Positions 61,846-64,000 of a stretch of DNA of 64,000 bases are shown here, one piece after another. The first letter of the stretch is position 1. Every line of letters starts with the position of its first letter. The translations under genes and the position numbers were made by a program. The notes beneath the pieces are model-generated. The model saw only the letters and a list, made by a program, of their open reading frames with translations, searched no databases and was not told the origin of the DNA. Origin of the DNA: Microcebus murinus (Eukaryota > Chordata > Mammalia > Primates > Cheirogaleidae); the NCBI RefSeq assembly GCF_040939455.1, contig NC_134113.1:19640501-19704500 (forward strand), read 5' to 3'.

Positions 61846-61921
61846 AATATAATGAATTATAATGAAAATATAATGAAATGAAATGAATATAATGAAAATA
61901 ATGAATATAATGAAAATGAAA
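61846..61921. repeat. AT-rich minisatellite (aatataatgaa-like)
   Basis: Irregular repeats of tataatgaaa/aatgaatataatg. Confidence 0.85.
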
Positions 61922-62261
61922 CAGTCAGAAAACAAGATAAAACACTTGGTAATTTAAAATATAATAGATAAAAGAAAATTTAAATGAGGAGTTGGAAGAA
62001 GAAGTTGAGAAAATCTTCCAGAAAATGGAACAAAAAAAGGAGAAAAGTGATAAGACTTCCAGGATCAATTCACAAAGTCTAACAATTAGAAGTTACAAAA
62101 TGAGAGAACAGAGAAAACAGTAGGGAAAAAATTATCAAAGAAATAACAAGAAAAATGTCTTACAACTAAAGAGCATGAGTCTCCAGGTTTAAAAGGTCCA
62201 ATAAATACTCAACACAATATATTTAAAAATACCCACACTGGGGCACAAACCAAGAAATTTT

Positions 62262-62974
62262 ACCATCTTATCCCAATTAGGATGGCCATTATTAAAAAAT
62301 CAAAAAACAATCGATGTTAGCACAAAGCTGGTGAAAAAGGAATACTTACTCACTGTTGGTGGGAATGTAAAATCTCTACAGAGATCTGTATGGAGATTTC
62401 TTAAAGAACTAACAGTAGATCTACCATTTGATCCTGCAAGCCCACTGCTGGGTATCTACCCAGAGGGGAAAATAAAATCATTGTTATCAGAAATATACCT
62501 GCGCCTGTATGTTTATCACAGCACAATTCACAATCGCAAAGATATGGAATCACCCTAAAGTGCCCAGCAACTGATGAGTGGATAAAGAAAATGTGGTGTA
62601 TAGATAACCATAGAGCACACTCAGCCATAAGAAGGAATGAGATAATATCTTTTGCAGAAACCTGGATGAAACTGGAGGCCATTACCCTAAGTGAAGTAAC
62701 AGAAAAATGCATATCACATGTTCTCACTTATAAGTGGGAGCTAAACTATGGCTGCACAAGGGCACACAGAGTGGTATAAGGTACATCAGAGGCTCACAAT
62801 GGGGCAGGGTGGTGGGGGGAGGGATGAAAAATTACCTACCAAGTACAATGGACACTACTTGGGAGATTGGGTACACCAAAAGCCCAACCTCCACCACTAT
62901 ATAATATATACATGCAACAGAATTCAACTTGTACTTCTAAATCTATTCAATTTTTTTTAAAGGACAGAAAGAAA
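62262..62974 (+). mobile_element. L1 3' end (about 0.7 kb) in the HAL1-like element
   Basis: Sense L1 end: ttaggatggccattattaaa, ccactgctgggtatctaccc, gaatgagataatatcttttg, cttataagtgggagctaaac and a G-rich stretch. Exact 10-bp duplication aagaaatttt at 62252-62261 and 62975-62984. No functional frame. Confidence 0.85.
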
Positions 62975-63078
62975 AAGAAATTTTCAAACACTCAGGATAA
63001 AAAGAAGATGAGAAGTTTTCAGGAAAAAAAAAAAAGGAGTCACTATCTGAAGAGCATCTGATTTCTATGAAAAAAGTG

Positions 63079-63240
63079 GGCCGGCTGTGGGAGCTCTCGC
63101 CTGGAAGCCCAGCATTTTGAGAGGCCAGGGCAGAGGATCACTTGAGCCCAGGAGTTGGAGGTTGCAGTGAGCTATGATCAAGCTACTGCACTCTAGCCTG
63201 GGTCACAGAGCGAGACACTGTCTCTAAAACAAATAAATAA
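63079..63240 (+). mobile_element. Alu monomer-like element
   Basis: ggccggctgtgggagctctc then the second-monomer end tgcactctagcctgggtcac and an (aaat)n tail. Confidence 0.8.
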
Positions 63241-63278
63241 ATAAGAAAAAAATAAAACTTTTAAAAAAAGGTGAATTG

Positions 63279-63580
63279 GGCTGGGTGCAGAGGCTCACAC
63301 CTAGCCACCTACCACTTTGGGAGGCTAAGGGAGGAGGATTGCTCGAGGGCAGGAGTTGGAGGCTAGCCTGAACAAGAGCAAGAGACCCCCTCTCCACAAA
63401 AAATACAAAAATTAGCCAGGCATGGTGACATGCGCCTGTATTCCCAGCTACTCAGGAGGCTGAGGCAGGAGGATCACTTCAGCCCAGGAGTTGGAGGTTG
63501 CAGTGAGCTGTGATGATTTTGCCACTACACTCTAGCCCAGGTGACAGAGCAAGGCCCTGTCTCAAAAATAAATAAATAAA
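63279..63580 (+). mobile_element. Alu, older type
   Basis: Dimer with short linker and (aaat)n tail. Imperfect duplication aaaaggtgaatt before and taaaggtgaatg after. Confidence 0.88.
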
Positions 63581-63720
63581 TAAAGGTGAATGTTAGAAGG
63601 CAATGGAGAAAGGCTTTCAAAATTCAGATGGAAACTGGTTTTCATCCTTGAATTCTCTATCTAAAGATATTTTTAGACCCACATGGATTAAAAACATTTA
63701 CCTGCTATGAAGTTATATTA

Positions 63721-64000
63721 AGAAGCTCTTTGAAGATATGTTTTAGCAAAATGAGAAGCAGCTTGATATCCTCTAAATAGGGGGGCCTAGCACAGGAGAG
63801 TCGTAAGTTGAAAATGTCAATTGATAATATCTCAAGTTGCAAAATGAAGAAATGGCAGCATTAGCATTTATTTAAACATACATCATAAACACAGAAAAAA
63901 ATAGCTGAAAGAATTTGGAGAATAAGACTAGAAGAGGGGAAGATTGGAGTAGGCTACTGCTGTAGCCTTTTTTTCATTATAAGCCCGTTAGAACTATTTA
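63721..64000. other. Single-copy sequence to window end
   Basis: Nothing recognised. Confidence 0.4.

Larger units (their letters stand above)
61950..63720 (+). mobile_element. HAL1-like element, split by L1 and two Alus
   Basis: Blocks aaatcttccagaaaatgga, catgagtctccaggtttaaa and acccacactggggcacaaac precede the L1. cactcaggataaaaagaaga follows it. aaggcaatggagaaaggctt and tccttgaattctctatctaa follow the second Alu. The order matches the fragment at 39.75 kb. The family name is tentative. Confidence 0.55.

Overview
The window looks like non-coding nuclear DNA from a strepsirrhine primate, most likely a lemur. It carries about 40 Alu elements, many of them with the extended middle linker (ttggccaactaaaaatatatag and its shorter variants) that I associate with strepsirrhine Alus. 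A young-looking primate L1, several L2 and MIR copies, MaLR LTRs and small hAT transposons are also present. The species call is an inference from the Alu type. I recognise no functional protein-coding gene, exon, tRNA or rRNA. Nearly all open frames are translations of Alu, L1, LTR or low-complexity sequence.

Layout. 1-3.8 kb: Alus and an L1 3' end. 3.9-7.9 kb: old antisense L1 fragments. 7.9-14.1 kb: Alus, an MLT1-type LTR split by an Alu, L2, MIR and a MER1-like hAT fragment. 14.1-17.55 kb: a recognisable L1 with 5'UTR, ORF1 broken by one stop, the ORF2 endonuclease start and a 3' end, but with the reverse transcriptase part missing. 17.5-29 kb: Alus with clear target-site duplications (TSDs), an L1 interrupted by an older Alu, a CTCF-like motif, an L2 plus MLT1-type LTR, and a long purine tract with a G-quadruplex motif. 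30.1 kb: a complete 223-bp hAT MITE. 31-36 kb: Alus and old L1. 36.9-38.2 kb: a repeat-poor stretch. 39.7-43.7 kb: a HAL1-like element, L2 and a DNA transposon. 44.06-44.77 kb: a processed NDUFB8 pseudogene. 45-49.8 kb: a dense nest of L2, stacked Alus and a second hAT MITE. 53.2-55.1 kb: a MaLR provirus with parts of both LTRs. 55.3-58.1 kb: an Alu carrying a 77-bp insert, an MLT1-type LTR, and an LTR nested in an older repeat. 60.5-63.7 kb: a probable solo LTR, then a HAL1-like element split by an L1 3' end and two Alus.

The parts do not form a pathway. What links them is retrotransposition: the L1 family supplied the enzymes, and Alus, the NDUFB8 copy and very short inserts were moved by them. 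The most unusual signal is at 47.2-47.6 kb. An Alu there carries a non-Alu 3' flank and then a second Alu end. The flank and the right arm match, in inverted orientation, the Alu and LTR flank at 56.9-57.1 kb.
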